DNA from: Lytechinus variegatus
Lineage: Eukaryota > Echinodermata > Echinoidea > Temnopleuroida > Toxopneustidae
Direction: 5' to 3'
NCBI RefSeq assembly: GCF_018143015.1
Contig: NC_054758.1
Location: 5,629,001-5,693,000 of the forward strand
Length of the DNA stretch: 64,000 nt
In this document: piece after piece, positions 25,001 through 36,517 of the stretch
Numbering within the stretch: the stretch's first letter is position 1
Layout: every line of letters starts with the position of its first letter
Made by a program: the position numbers and the translations under genes
The notes under the pieces: model-generated
Database searches by the model: none
The model's input: only the letters and a program-made list of their open reading frames with translations
Told to the model about the DNA's origin: nothing

Positions 25001-28000
25001 AACAAAATATAAAATTTAAAAGGTACGTGCATACATGCAACCATCAACACCTATTTACAATAAAATGGACAGACACACACACAAACACACCCTCACACAC
25101 ACCCACACATACACCACACACACATCTTATAGAGTGAAATCATTGCACCTGTGAATAGTTTTGAAGTAAATAAAATTTCATTTTCCTTTTGAAACTATTT
25201 AGCGATGGGCTTAATTTTATATCTAATGGTATGCTATTCCAGATTTTAAGACCTCTGAAAAAAATATTATTTTGAGAAACTGATGTTCTTACTATGGGAA
25301 TGTGAAAATTTGCTGCATATGTGGTTTGATATCCTTGGATATCTTTATTCAACTGAAAATATTATAAAAGAGAACTTGGTAAGATTGACTTTGCACTCTA
25401 AAGAAAAAAAGTTACACGCACAAAAAGGTAGAGTTAAGAAACAAAGTGAAAGTGAGAGTCAAGACAGGAAAAGGAGGAAATTAAGTTATACTTACAAAAA
25501 TGTAGATGACACACAAGACATAGCCGGCGCTGGTGGACATCAAGGAACAAACAGTCAATAATATACAGTCACAGTGTGGAACAGGTTGAGTACTTGCACA
25601 ACACGTTGGATGAGGTATGGATTGGAAAATCCCCGAATCCGGAGCAGCTAGTGATGATGGTGGTCTCCAATTGTTGCTGCCCAGATCCGAGAATGGCGGA
25701 TCCTGGCCGATACGCGGTATAAGGGCTGCAGGGGTCGCACGCAATACGCGCGTGTGCAAACGTGTGCACACGCACACGTAAGTGAAACCCGTCAGCCCGA
25801 AGAGAATGGATATCAAAGAGATGACACAAATTCGCAACAATCAGTCAATTCATTTAATCATTCATGAAATACATTTATTCAATTTTACAATTCGTTTTTT
25901 GTAACAAAAAATGTAGCATGTAACTGTGAGTCTCAAAATTGGAAAAATATGGAGGGAGGCACTTTTGAGTTGGGAGAGTGAAAATAAAATGTTAAACTAG
26001 TCTGGAGACTGATGCCAATCTCCGGGTGAGTAACAACATTTTTCAAATGAATGGTCCTGAACTCCTGATAGCTTCAGTCTCTGGTGATTGGTAAGGTAAT
26101 CTTGAGAGACAGGAAACCTGGCTATACGACAATGCCAAAGTTCCATGTAGCTCACAATCTCAGGTAGTGTCTCAAGTAGTCTCTGGTATAATCTCAAGTA
26201 TAGTCTCTAGCATGGCCTGGCATGGCAGCTCTTTTATACATGGCTGCCAGGCCTACAGTTGACTGGGCAGCAAGGGCTGTTGAATGGGGGGAATCAGGGG
26301 CAGGGTCTCCTACCCTACATAGTAATCTTACCAATTACTCTAGTCAGTTCTGCTGGACTATGTGATGTCATTTAGGGAGAAAAAAAAGGAGAGAGAGGAG
26401 AAACCAAAGAAGTAAAGTAAGAGGAGATACAAATAAGTAAAAAAAATATATTTTAAAACTTCTGCAAACGGACAAATATCAGCTGTCTAGATCGTGACGT
26501 TAGAAATTGATAAATTCAAGCAAAAAATGTCAGAAATCATGTCATCTTTCCATAGTTTTGATTTTCCTTATTTAATAAGGTTCAAAACTGAGTGCAATTT
26601 TGATGTGAATAGTGAAATTGATTGGATCTAAACCCATCTAAATCTTCCATTTGATTTTCAATGGTGCACCAGGTTTTGATTGGCTCAACACTGCTGGGAT
26701 CCGTTTTTCATGAATTACAATGACCCAATGCTAATTGTAAAGTTGTTTTTTATTTCAATGTGTAACTTTTTAGATGCAGTTAGCAGATCAATATTGTGGG
26801 ACGTAAAAAATTACATTATTTGATTTTACTTCTTGTTCTTTGTGCCCCCTATCGGATCCTAAGGGCTAAATCTTGCCAAGATTTGCTATGGATCTAGCAA
26901 AAAAATATTGATTTAGGTGTTCCGATCTTGACCCATGCCTTCTTGCTTGCCATTGAAATTAATTTGTCAAATCATTTTCCTTGACAGACTATTTTCTAAC
27001 TTTTATTCCCACAGAATTTAATTTTCAGATATCTTCAGAATGTAAGTACAGTCCAGTGTCTTTTCTTTTTTATTCCAGATGGGATAGAAATATTGAATTC
27101 ACAACAATGGCGTAACCAAACACGACCATTTTCTAGAGCACTTTCATATACCCCTCGTTTATTTATTTTTTCCTCAGGCGGTTAAAATTTGGGATAAACA
27201 AGAATATTAGAGGGAGGAAGGGGAGAGAAAGAAGGTTTTATTATAAACTGTGCCGTGCAACTACAAGTAGGCCAATATAATACCTGCATTTGGCCATCTT
27301 GACCTAGCCCTTGAAGCATCATAATAAAGGCAAGCACTTCATCAAATTAACCACATTCATATGAAATTGTTTTTTCAATTATTGCACTGTAATATAGCAT
27401 TGAAAAATTATGTGGTGTTAGGATCGTTTTTCGCCCCCGAATTCTCAAAAGAGCCCAAGTGGAAAATAAACGAAAGAGCCATGGAAAATGAGAATTCACT
27501 GCGATGTTAAACCTTATATGTTGCAGTTTCATGCAGGAAGTTTTGAAAAGTGGTGCCTAATTATTTTATTTCAATATTTTTTTCTCCTGGTATTTAGCAC
27601 AAATTTTCATCTCCAAAATATCTTAAAGTCACAATGAATTTAATTAATAAGGCCTAAAATCGCTGACATCTGACACCCTAAATTGGGTAGCTTCTACAAA
27701 AGATTTCTCTCTGTTTTCTAGTTCATTTGATAGGTTGTGATGCTCTGAAGTATATCATGGCTTTACAAGTTCATGAGGAGAATGGGGGAAAATATGGGGT
27801 CAAATCTAAGATGTATGAACAGATGGGTTATTTGGGGGGAATTGCCCCATGTAATTTTGATTATGTGAATGATCGTGATAACATTCCCCCTTTAATTTTT
27901 ATTCTGCGTCTCCAGAGGTCAAGAGTTCAGATCTGGTTGTACGACCAATCAAATCTCAGGATCGAAGGGCATATCATTGTAAGTATTGTCACTCTTACTT

Positions 28001-31000
28001 GGCACATACTACTTTTTAGACTAGCTATTTCATTATATTTCATTAATCCAAACAAACTGAATAAGATTAGAATTGCATGTTGACAATACTTGCCACCCTT
28101 TCGCACGGTAAAATAAATTGTTATTTGCATGGGCGGAAATCTGTCTCCAAAGGTAGGGGGACCAGGGCCTGGAAAATTTGACAAGCAAAAAAAAAATGGG
28201 GGTTTTCACCCAAAATGTCATTTAGTCCAAAATATGTGTATTATTTCGATTGTGAAGTTATGTATTTTTCTCCATCATTAAAGACCAAAAATGGTAGGGG
28301 GACATTTGATATTGTGTCCCCCTACTATTTTAGGTAGGGGGACACGTCCACCCCCCCCCCCTGGGATTTCCGCCCATGGTAATTTGATGATGATTCCAGT
28401 GAAAAATAAGGCTAGTGACGAATTTACAGCACGTGTGAAACCAAACTAGAACATGATTAGAATCACAAACGCCTACAATCATCATAACAATGAAGATTCA
28501 CGTGTGAAAAGGCCCTAAGTAATGTAACACTATAGTGGTGAGGGAGAGAGAAAGAACTGGAATTTAATCGTAATTTTGTGGCTTTATCTTTCTAGGGGAA
28601 TTCTGAATTTGGTTGTGTGATAATAGAATACTATCAAAAGTAGCATGTTGAAATTTGAAAGAAATCAGCCAAGAAAGATAAACCTATTTTGGGAACTGAT
28701 TGCCAAGATTATTTACATGTTAAATTGGCAGAGTGAATTGTGGTATAAAGGGGTAGAGATTCCCATTTCTTGTGTACTTAATTATCTTGAATGTGTATTT
28801 TCTCTCTCCATCATACCATTTTCTTTACGAATGCAACATAGCTACCGTATCGATGTATGGGTCCTAATAGAAACCTCCATCTCACCAACCCCAAGTTATT
28901 TAAAGGTCAAGTCCACCTCAGAAAAATGTTGATTTGAATCAATAGAGAAAAATCAGACAAGCACAATGCTGAAAATTTCATCAAAATCGGATGTAAAATA
29001 AGAAAGTTATGACATTTCAAAGTTTCGCTTATTTTCAACAAAATAGTTATATGAACGAGCCAGTTTCATACAAATGAGAGAGTCGATGATGTCACTCACT
29101 CACTATTTCTTTTTTTTTTATTGTTTGAATTATACAATATTTCAATTTTTACGAATTTGACGATTAGGACCTCCTTGCCTGAAGCACAAAATGTTAAAAT
29201 AATGGAATTCCAAGTGTTCAGGGAGGAATGAAACTTCATTTCACATGACAATTATGAGAAAATAACAATATTTCATATAATGAAATACAAAAGAAATAGT
29301 GAGTGAGTGATGTCATCAAATCTTTCATTTGGATGTAACTGGCTCGTTCATATAGCTATTTTGTTGAAAATAAGCAAAACTTTAAAATGCCATAATTTTC
29401 TTATTTTACATCCGATTTTGATAAAATTTTCAGTGTTATGCTTGTTGAATTTTTCTCTTTTTATTCAAATCAACGTTTTGTTGGGGTGGACTTGTCCTTT
29501 AATAACTCATAAATCAATTCTACATTATGGTCCTGATATTTGGAACAATTTTCCAGACAGTATTAAGTTATATTTAAAAATATACTCATTGAAATGTGTA
29601 ATTTCTCTCTCAATCATACTATTTTCTTTGCGAATGCAACATAGCTACCGTATTGATGTATAGGTCCTAATAGAAACCTCCATCACACCAACCCCAAGTT
29701 ATTTAATAACTCATATAACAATTCTACATTATGGTCCTGATATTTGGAACAACTTTCCAGACAGTATTAAGTCATTAGTCATATTTGAAAATATACTCAT
29801 TGAAATGTGTATTTTCTCTCTCAATCATACTATTTTCATAGCGAATGCAACATTGCTAGCTATCGATGTGTATGTCCTAATAGAAAATTTAAAAAAATCA
29901 TTGTTGGGGGAAAAAGTTATGAGGATAAAATGATATAATTTTTAGCCGTGACACATACTCTGTATCATTGAATATCTCTGCCGGGTCCCTATTACCCTCA
30001 GCTGGGTTGAGTGCATCTGAAAAAAGAAATTTACACATCGGAGAAAGCTATGAAGATTTTGATGTGTTTTAATTCTTATTTTGTTTTTCCCTCAGGGTTT
30101 TGATGAATACATGAATGTAGTACTAGATGATGCAGAGGAGTATCACAAGAAGAACAAGACAAGAAAACCACTTGGTAATTCAAAGACTTCTCAACTATTT
30201 TGAAATTGGAGGAAAGAATATTTTTAACATTCTGAGCTGAGTAAGAGCTGAATTCAAGTAATGGCATTTGGCAAAGTGCAGTCATTTGGCAGAGATGGGG
30301 CTCATTCAATTGTTATGAAGTAAACAGAAGTCTAGTAAATTTTCAGATAGTTTACATTAACATGGAGAAGGTTTAAGGGTAGGAAATACAGGCAGAAAGA
30401 TTGAAATTGAAAGACGAGAAAGGGTGAAAAGAGGAAATTGGAAGTATTCTTTTTTTGAAAGTGAGTGAAGTCCTGAAAGGACTAAACCAGAGGAGATGAG
30501 CTGAATATGGCTTGAGTAGCGATGGTTTGAGTCATGGCAGGATGAAGTTTACATAGACCAAATGCACAATGATAGATTAAGAGTGAAACAAGAGTGCTAA
30601 AATTTGCAAAAGTATACATAGGCAAATGATGTATTAATGGCTTATCAGAATTTCAGTTTCTTTTTTAAATTGCCGTGGCCAAGTAGTCTAAGGAGCCTGA
30701 CTTGACATGAAAGTGGGGTTCATCCCCTGGCCACGGTACCTCTGCTCTTGCATGTTATCAACAGGGCTTTTTGTCCATCACTACAAAACATGGAAATGCA
30801 ATGGGCATAAGTGTCTCATTTAAAGCAAATAAGAACCAATAGTGCTATCTCGAGTCCTCGACTTCTCAAACCTGTCCAGTTTCCTGACCCATAATGCTAG
30901 TGTAGTCCCACTTGAATTATAACATGCTGATTAATTACTCAAATTTATACTGCAATAATTATGTTACCAAGTAGCAATACTATTACCTCTCAAAACATTT

Positions 31001-31340
31001 TAGTTTTCTATACAAATACAATCATAGGTCAATTTATTCTCTGTAGTATTAGTAGATATCTGAAAACGTATATTTTAAGACTATGTATTTATAACACACA
31101 GTCAATGAGAGACCACGCACAGTTCACTCCCCCTTTAATAGTGTTATGACATTATGTATGACTTGTGAAAATTGCGCTTTAATACGTTGTCTAGACAGCA
31201 TTATATGCCAGTAAATTTGTGTTTTAAAGTTGATGGTGTCACAATCAGTTTGTTCCTGTCCCTTCTTTTGCCCCGCAGGACGGATATTACTGAAAGGGGA
31301 CAACATCACATTGATTCAGAATGTCCAGCAGGCTGCGTAG
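22003..31340 (+). CDS. SNRPE: Small nuclear ribonucleoprotein E (Sm-E)
   Basis: Sm-E is one of seven Sm proteins forming the ring on U1, U2, U4 and U5, and on U11, U12 and U4atac snRNAs. Five exons join in phase: 22003-22050, 27015-27041, 27916-27978, 30096-30174, 31279-31340. The product is 92 residues, the same length as the human protein. It reads [65 protein letters not shown] and [14 protein letters not shown]. The Sm1 motif (GFDEYMN with upstream RIEG) and the Sm2 motif (LLKGDN) are both present. The start is the first ATG and aligns with the family start. Intron 1 is nearly 5 kb, begins GTATCCTTT and is probably U12-type. The other introns are ordinary GT-AG. Confidence 0.96.
23350..23485. 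repeat. Local duplication block A in SNRPE intron 1
   Basis: The stretch from ttacaattcattttttgtaa through gtagcatgtaactgtg to gagttaggagagtg recurs nearly unchanged at 25850-25980. No open frame. The two copies bracket the LINE-derived blocks at 23545-23930 and 24703-25385. Confidence 0.8.
23545..23930 (-). repeat. Local duplication block B, LINE 3' end copy 1
   Basis: About 385 bp is repeated at 24703-25074 at very high identity. It includes gaagagtttgggagctcttc at one edge. On the minus strand it is the untranslated 3' end of the LINE described at 24755-25845, ending in attgaattgattga repeats. Near identity suggests recent duplication. Confidence 0.8.
23932..24412 (-). other. Possible retrocopy with a Cys-rich metallothionein-like ORF
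   Basis: On the minus strand, positions 24412-24323 encode 29 residues starting MFKKKK, with nine cysteines spaced as CxxxCxCxxCxCC followed by CxxxCxC. Downstream on that strand is an untranslated stretch with AATAAA about 15 bp before a poly(A) run (the poly-T at 23930-23940), as expected for a retroposed cDNA. Metallothioneins share this Cys-Lys composition, but sea urchin members are about twice as long. The clustering could also come from a local repeat of ttgca and gcat. No flanking target duplication was found. Confidence 0.3.
24755..25845 (-). mobile_element. LINE fragment (reverse transcriptase C-terminus and 3' end)
   Basis: Positions 25352-25140 on the minus strand read [20 protein letters not shown] and [20 protein letters not shown], the usual last residues of a non-LTR reverse transcriptase. 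The 3' end follows, with a (CA)n tract at 25071-25125. A GC-richer stretch at 25500-25830 may be the 5' part of the same element after internal deletion. A tcaattcattta sequence near both outer edges may be the target duplication. It lies in SNRPE intron 1. Confidence 0.7.
28129..28377. mobile_element. MITE with ATGGGCGGAAATC ends
   Basis: ATGGGCGGAAATC and GATTTCCGCCCAT close the 249-bp unit in SNRPE intron 3. Inner landmarks are aaaatttgacaagcaaaaaa and gtagggggacatttgata. A second copy lies at 61390-61678. Confidence 0.8.
28745..29900 (+). repeat. Three tandem copies of a LINE-tail unit, one split by a MITE
   Basis: A unit of about 190 bp recurs three times. Its landmarks are cattgaaatgtgtattttctc, gcgaatgcaacatagctacc, gtcctaatagaaacctcc, caccaaccccaagttattta and acattatggtcctgatattt. 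One frame reads [15 protein letters not shown], a reverse transcriptase end motif. The first copy is interrupted by the MITE at 28904-29498. Confidence 0.8.
28900..29502. mobile_element. TTAA-flanked foldback MITE, family 3
   Basis: TTAA duplications (28900-28903 and 29499-29502) flank AGGTCAAGTCCACC and GGTGGACTTGTCCT, with arms matching for more than 150 bp. The next tandem unit at 29693-29712 has the same host sequence with a single TTAA and no insert. This fixes both boundaries exactly. Length 595 bp, non-coding. Confidence 0.92.
30671..30800 (+). mobile_element. tRNA-derived SINE head in SNRPE intron 4
   Basis: gccgtggccaagtagtctaa resembles the 5' arm and A box of a class II tRNA. ggggttcatcccctggccac gives a B box and a closing arm. 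The following body carries no tRNA features. It is probably a SINE fragment rather than a tRNA gene, because no anticodon arm can be drawn. Confidence 0.6.
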
Positions 31341-31433
31341 TAGTACCTCAACAGTGTCACCTTGTATATTATACCATTATGGAACGAATCATTCCTGTCC
31401 TGTCTTGTAACTTCAACATTTATTGATGAACCA

Positions 31434-31696
31434 GGGCCCCCCTTACAAAGAGTTTTGATTGTTCCGATCAACCCAAACTATGTAAAGCCAGCGATGCCAA
31501 AATCTCACAAGCATGTTTGTGTAAAATTTCTTTTTAGATATGGTGTATACTCATACATTCATTGTTCTGATGATTCAGTGTGCTTCTCTTTGTTTGCGAA
31601 TGACAGTCTGTTGTGGGGAAAAAATTATGACAATGATGGATTTCCATATAGTTGAGGTTGGTTTGATCAATCTTAACTCTTTGTAAGACGGGACCC
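31434..31696. mobile_element. Foldback MITE with GGGCCC...TTACAAAGAG ends
   Basis: gggccccccttacaaagag and ctctttgtaagacgggaccc are inverted, and the arms carry gatcaaccc and ggtttgatcaa. About 263 bp, same family as 2120-2388 and 49211-49466. It starts about 95 bp after the SNRPE stop codon and so probably lies in its untranslated region. Confidence 0.75.
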
Positions 31697-31960
31697 AGAA
31701 GTTAGCAGTCCGCTTCTTCTTGCTGCCTCCACGAAGGGCCTTGTGACACCGGATCTGGGCCATTGTTCCCGCGCAGCTTCCCAAAGTTAATCGCTCTCCG
31801 AGTGTTGATTGTATGTAACGGTTTAACTGGGATAGACTGCTTGATTCAAACTCCCTTTATACCAACACCATAACATGCTTGAAATAACCACCCATCATAT
31901 TTGGCAAATTCTCATCCATTTTTGTCTCGTGTAACAACAAAGACATGCTCTACTTTATCT

Positions 31961-32045
31961 ATTTAATATCCAAGTCCTTTGAAAGCGCACAGGGACGTGA
32001 TATAATGTGATATGCGCTATATGTGAACTATGTTCTTATCATTAT
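31961..32045 (+). mobile_element. SINE 3' tail fragment
   Basis: aatatccaagtcctttgaaa, then gcgcacagggacgtgatata, then gatatgcgctatatgtgaac match the last 75 bp of the SINE at 17712-17995. Heavily 5'-truncated. Confidence 0.75.
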
Positions 32046-33354
32046 TTTATCAAAATAAGGGAGTGTTTTTTGCAGTTTGAAAATTTCTGGTGCCTGTAGC
32101 ACCAAGTGTAGCGATTGATCGTAAGGTTGATTTTACAATTGATCGCATTTAATATTATGTACTATCTATCATACAAATCAACTTTACAATCGATCACCGA
32201 GTGTTGTGTTACAGTCCCCCTATGTGTATTTCAATTAGGATATGAATTGTGTTAATTATCTTTTCAACGGGATTCCAACAAGACGATGTAGATATATCAC
32301 TCATGGTGTCAATTATTCAAGGATCATGTTGATATTGTGTAAATAGTGAATGTCAGTAGAGTTTTAACCTCCTTTCCAATTTGTATGTTGTTTTTTTCGG
32401 AGGGGGGTGGGGGTTCCTGATATGCACTCGTTGATATGAAATGCACAGCAACCATCGATGTTTCTTAGATTTAGCTTCTTTTAATATTTTGTATGTTTTG
32501 GTATTGATAGGTTTCAACAAATAAACATGGAGAATGTTGAAGTAATGTACAATCAATGACGACTTAATTTATCACTTAAAAGGAAAGTAAACATTCTATC
32601 CTCAGTTTTGTTATACATGTATGTTTGATTTTCTCATGCTAAGACAAAAAGAATGTTGTATAAAGTGTCCATGCGCTTGCTCCAATGTAGAGACAATTTC
32701 TTTTCATTCTCAACAATTACGATATCAAGACATATTTTTAGCATGGAGACTTGTAAAAAAATATGGTTTAATTTTAATAAAACAGTTTGTTAAGTTTGTA
32801 AACAAAGAATGTAAATCTTGTCTGTAATTTGTCTGAAATAGATTTATTGATGTAATTGTAATTCTTGAAAGGAAAGTTCACCTTGACAAAAGGGAAGTTT
32901 TGATAACAGAAAAGTGATAGATTTTTTGGCAAACTCCTTGAAAGAATAACTGGAAAAAAAATTGTGGTCATGGAAAGTCAGGAAATTTGGAAAATTTGTG
33001 AAAAGTCATGGAATTGCATTTTCTCTTGGCTATGGCAGCTTTCCAGTTTGTCATGTCTCACACCTTTCATACTCTGATCATATACTCAGCTATTATAATT
33101 GGTGCTCATGATTTCCATTTTCCCCAGTTTTGTGACATCCCAAATTCTACACAATTCCCGGGACGTCACGGGAAATCATGGAAAGCAGCAATTTAGTCAT
33201 GGAATTCTGTTTTCAAATTTCTGTGGGAACCCTGCCAATCAAATGTTTGGCCATCTTTCCCTATCAGTTGGAAGGCAGACGGTTTTGTTACACCAATATG
33301 ACATAATTTGAGGCAAAATGTTTACAAAGCATTTAAATGAAATCAATCTTTCTC

Positions 33355-33949
33355 TTAAAAGGGATGGTTCGGGCTGAAATTATTTAAATTTAAATAAATA
33401 GAGTAGAATTCACAGAGCAAAATGCTGAAAATTTCATCAAAATCGGATAACACATAACATAGTTATTAAATTTTAAAATTTAGGAATATTTTATGAAAAC
33501 AGTTATATGCACATTGTCATGAATATTCATTAGGTGGACTGATGTCACATCTCCACTTTCCTTTCTCTAATGTCATTACATGAAATCATGAATGTTTCAT
33601 TTATTCGTTCATGTGTAAATGATGTGTCTCCATTATGATGAAATAAGTTGTGGCAATAAGTAACTGATGCACTTAATCAGTTGTCAATTAAATTGTTTCA
33701 GTTCTTGGTAGAAAATTTTTGAATAAACCTAATTTCATATAAAATACAAAAGAACAAGTTGAGGTATGACATCATCAGCCCACCTAATGAATATTCTTTA
33801 AGACATGCCTGTTTCACCAGAATAATGCAAATCTTTCAGATTCAATAACTTTGTTATCCAAATTTGATCAAATTTTCAGCATTTTGCTTTGTGAATTTTA
33901 CTCTTACTTATTGATACATAAATATCTCCAGCCTGGACCATCCATTTAA
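33355..33949. mobile_element. TTAA-flanked foldback MITE, family 4
   Basis: TTAA at 33355-33358 and 33946-33949 encloses AAGGGATGGTTCGGGCTG and its inverted partner (cagcctggaccatccat). Inner arms include agcaaaatgctgaaaatttc and cattaggtgg. About 590 bp, non-coding. Confidence 0.85.
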
Positions 33950-35989
33950 CTCCTCAACCTCCTACTTCAACTTTTTCTCCTCTCACTTGATTTTTCCCCC
34001 TTTCTTTCTTTTACACATCTTCTGTTCTCCTTTTCCCCTTTTTCAATTTGCTCACTTCTTATTCTACTACTTGTCTTGTCTATAGATATTCTTATTTTTA
34101 ATTCTTTTTCCTCTCTTCCATCTTTTATTTTCCTTATTTATTTTTGTTGTTCTTGAAATTGACCTATCACCCATGAATGTACCACAGTACGACAATACGC
34201 CAGACGGTGGCCTGTACTTATAGAGAAGAATGCAAAACAAAAAAGATGAAGAAAAATAAGGGAAACTTAACGAGTATTGTATCCAGAGGGAAAGCTTTTA
34301 ACATAAGTAGTCATTATTCATTTGATAGTTTTATTATAATATTTCCTCACCATATGAAATATTTACAAATGAGATGATAAGTATATACTCTGAGACAAAA
34401 ATAAATTCATCTCTAAGACCTCATCACAGAACAGCAACAAATACAATATATTTACCTATATATACAAATTCTCTGTATACATACACTAAAATATATAAAA
34501 CATAGGTACAATATCTTGTGAAAATTCCACCATTTCACCATTTGAAGAAAATATACCTTAGAATTTTTTTACCTCGGAATGTTACTTAAATTAGAATATT
34601 TCCCTACGAATTCTCAAAATGGTGAAGATCAGCTGAATTTGAATTGGGGGATATGACCTGGTTCGCGCCCCCCCCTCCAAAAAAAAAAAAAACATGGAGT
34701 AAAATATACAGTAGACAAAGAAAAGGTATGTTTTTGTAGTCCCGATTTTTCTCTTACAATCTCGTATTCATGGACATGTATGTTATTTCAGAAATTTTTA
34801 TCAATAGGTAACATGTTACACTGCACTTTGCATAAAAACACATGACTGCTTAATGAAAATAATTTAGTATCATTCCATGATTCTCAAATAAGTATTACAC
34901 ATGTAAGCTGCTATTTGATTGACATGAACTAGATTTTACAAAACATGCATTACCAAAATATAATTAAAAAAATCTTTTGTTCCATGTTATAAAAACACAA
35001 AGGAAAGCAAATCACTGAATTCTTAATTTGGCATAATGTAGGATGGAAATATCAAATTAACCGTTTCACCATACAGATTGAAATGTCTAACTTACAAACA
35101 TATCTTCTATCGGATACTACCGATTTCAGGTATATTTTTGGACAAAAATGCAGCAATAAAATAGGAATGTTGATGATAACTTGATCTTTGCCAAAGTGAA
35201 GAATAAAATATACAGATATTGCCTACCTAGAGTTTGAATATAACATTTCCTATCCCCGACGGACTTATATTTTGCTCTGAACAATAACGCACCAGAAGTC
35301 AGTTGTTACCAGCTGTAACAACTGTCAAAAATTATTGCAAATTCAAACCCCGGGAGTCATTCTAACTTCACCACCAATTGTCTACAAGATATTAGAAATA
35401 TTCATAATCATCCTTTGCATTTTCTTTGAAACTTATGTCAAACTAAACATTTCCATTTAATGACTGAAAATACTTCCGAAGACTAGGTACAGCTTAAAAG
35501 GACTTTTCAGCTAGGAATAATCTAATCTTTGCAAATTTGTTACCCTCTGCTGTAAACTGGCCTAAACTCCTCAGTCGCATTCAGGATTCCAGATTAAGTT
35601 AAGCCTTAGACTTGTATCTTTGGTGTAACCATTTGTAGCCAAATATTTAAAAAAAATTGTTCTTTGAGTTTGATCTTTCATTATGAAAACTGGATTTCGG
35701 TTCAAAGTTGTTCTTTTTTTTCATTCAGACAAGTTCTGGGCTCCATAGCAGAATAAACATGTAATTGCAATCAAAATGGCATCAGCCAAGCAAGACCATT
35801 GCTGTTTAAAAACTTACCATTGATCAGAAATTACATTACTATTACTGGGCTCATGTGATATTCTGAATATCTATATGTATTTTTTTTTTTAAATGTTTAT
35901 TGCATTTGGTCATATCCATGAAGAACAACAAGAGACCAAGCGAGTTTATTTGAACTGTTTTTCTTGTATATTATTAATGTTCTTGCAAG

Positions 35990-36300
35990 TGAATGTGAAT
36001 AACAAACTAGCTCTCGGCCTATCACATGAAAGGATTTCAGTGGCTTATAACAACAATTTGTACATAACGATCAGATGCAAGAATTTCAGTAGCTTAGAAC
36101 AGTTGTCGAAGAAAATCACTGACAAAATATTTTGTGCAATTAATGCGTCATTAAGTACAGGGAAGTTTTGCATGAAAAATTTTATCAGTGATTTTTCGCT
36201 GAAAAATTTGCTCTGCGCCAATCAGAGGCAAGGATTTCAGTAGCTTATAACAATGGCCAGTGAAAAACACTGACTTTTTGGTTCATGCAAAGACACCAAG
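35990..36300. repeat. Imperfect repeat with internal hairpins near the EFCAB6-like 3' end
   Basis: aggatttcagtagcttataa-type text occurs three times, near 36030, 36080 and 36230. The stretch aaaatcactgacaaaatattt pairs with aaattttatcagtgattttt. Non-coding. It may be a foldback element lying in the 3' untranslated region. Confidence 0.5.
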
Positions 36301-36517
36301 TTCAAAGATCAAGCTATGTGTGAGATTTTCTGTGACTCGGCATGAAATCACAGGCATTGTCATGGGGATAGGCTGTGATACATGCATGAGAAAAGATATG
36401 AGGGGATGAGCAAGAATCCCTCATGCCGGAGTCTCACACATGATGCCAGAGACTTGGCATTTCTGAGCATGAAATTCTGCCAAAGGACATTCATTTTGAT
36501 CCATGAAAAAATCGGTT

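Larger units (their letters stand above)
31341..36517. other. Intergenic region between SNRPE and the EFCAB6-like gene (tail to tail)
   Basis: No coding exon was recognised. The region holds the SNRPE 3' untranslated region and several repeats listed separately. On the other strand it holds the untranslated end of the EFCAB6-like gene, with a possible minus-strand AATAAA at 35902-35897. Candidate SNRPE poly(A) signal: AATAAA at 32520-32525. Positions 33958-34110 are pyrimidine-rich. Positions 34400-35890 are AT-rich with no structure that I recognise. Confidence 0.6.

Noticed and set aside
25481-25840. 119-codon minus-strand open frame, GC-richer than its surroundings
   Set aside because: No recognisable domain. 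It lies next to LINE sequence and is better explained as part of that element.
25990-26325. Segment with a minus-strand TATAAAAGAG and TG-type edge that resembles a solo LTR
   Set aside because: No convincing target duplication or clear CA end, and no second copy in the window. Too weak to call.
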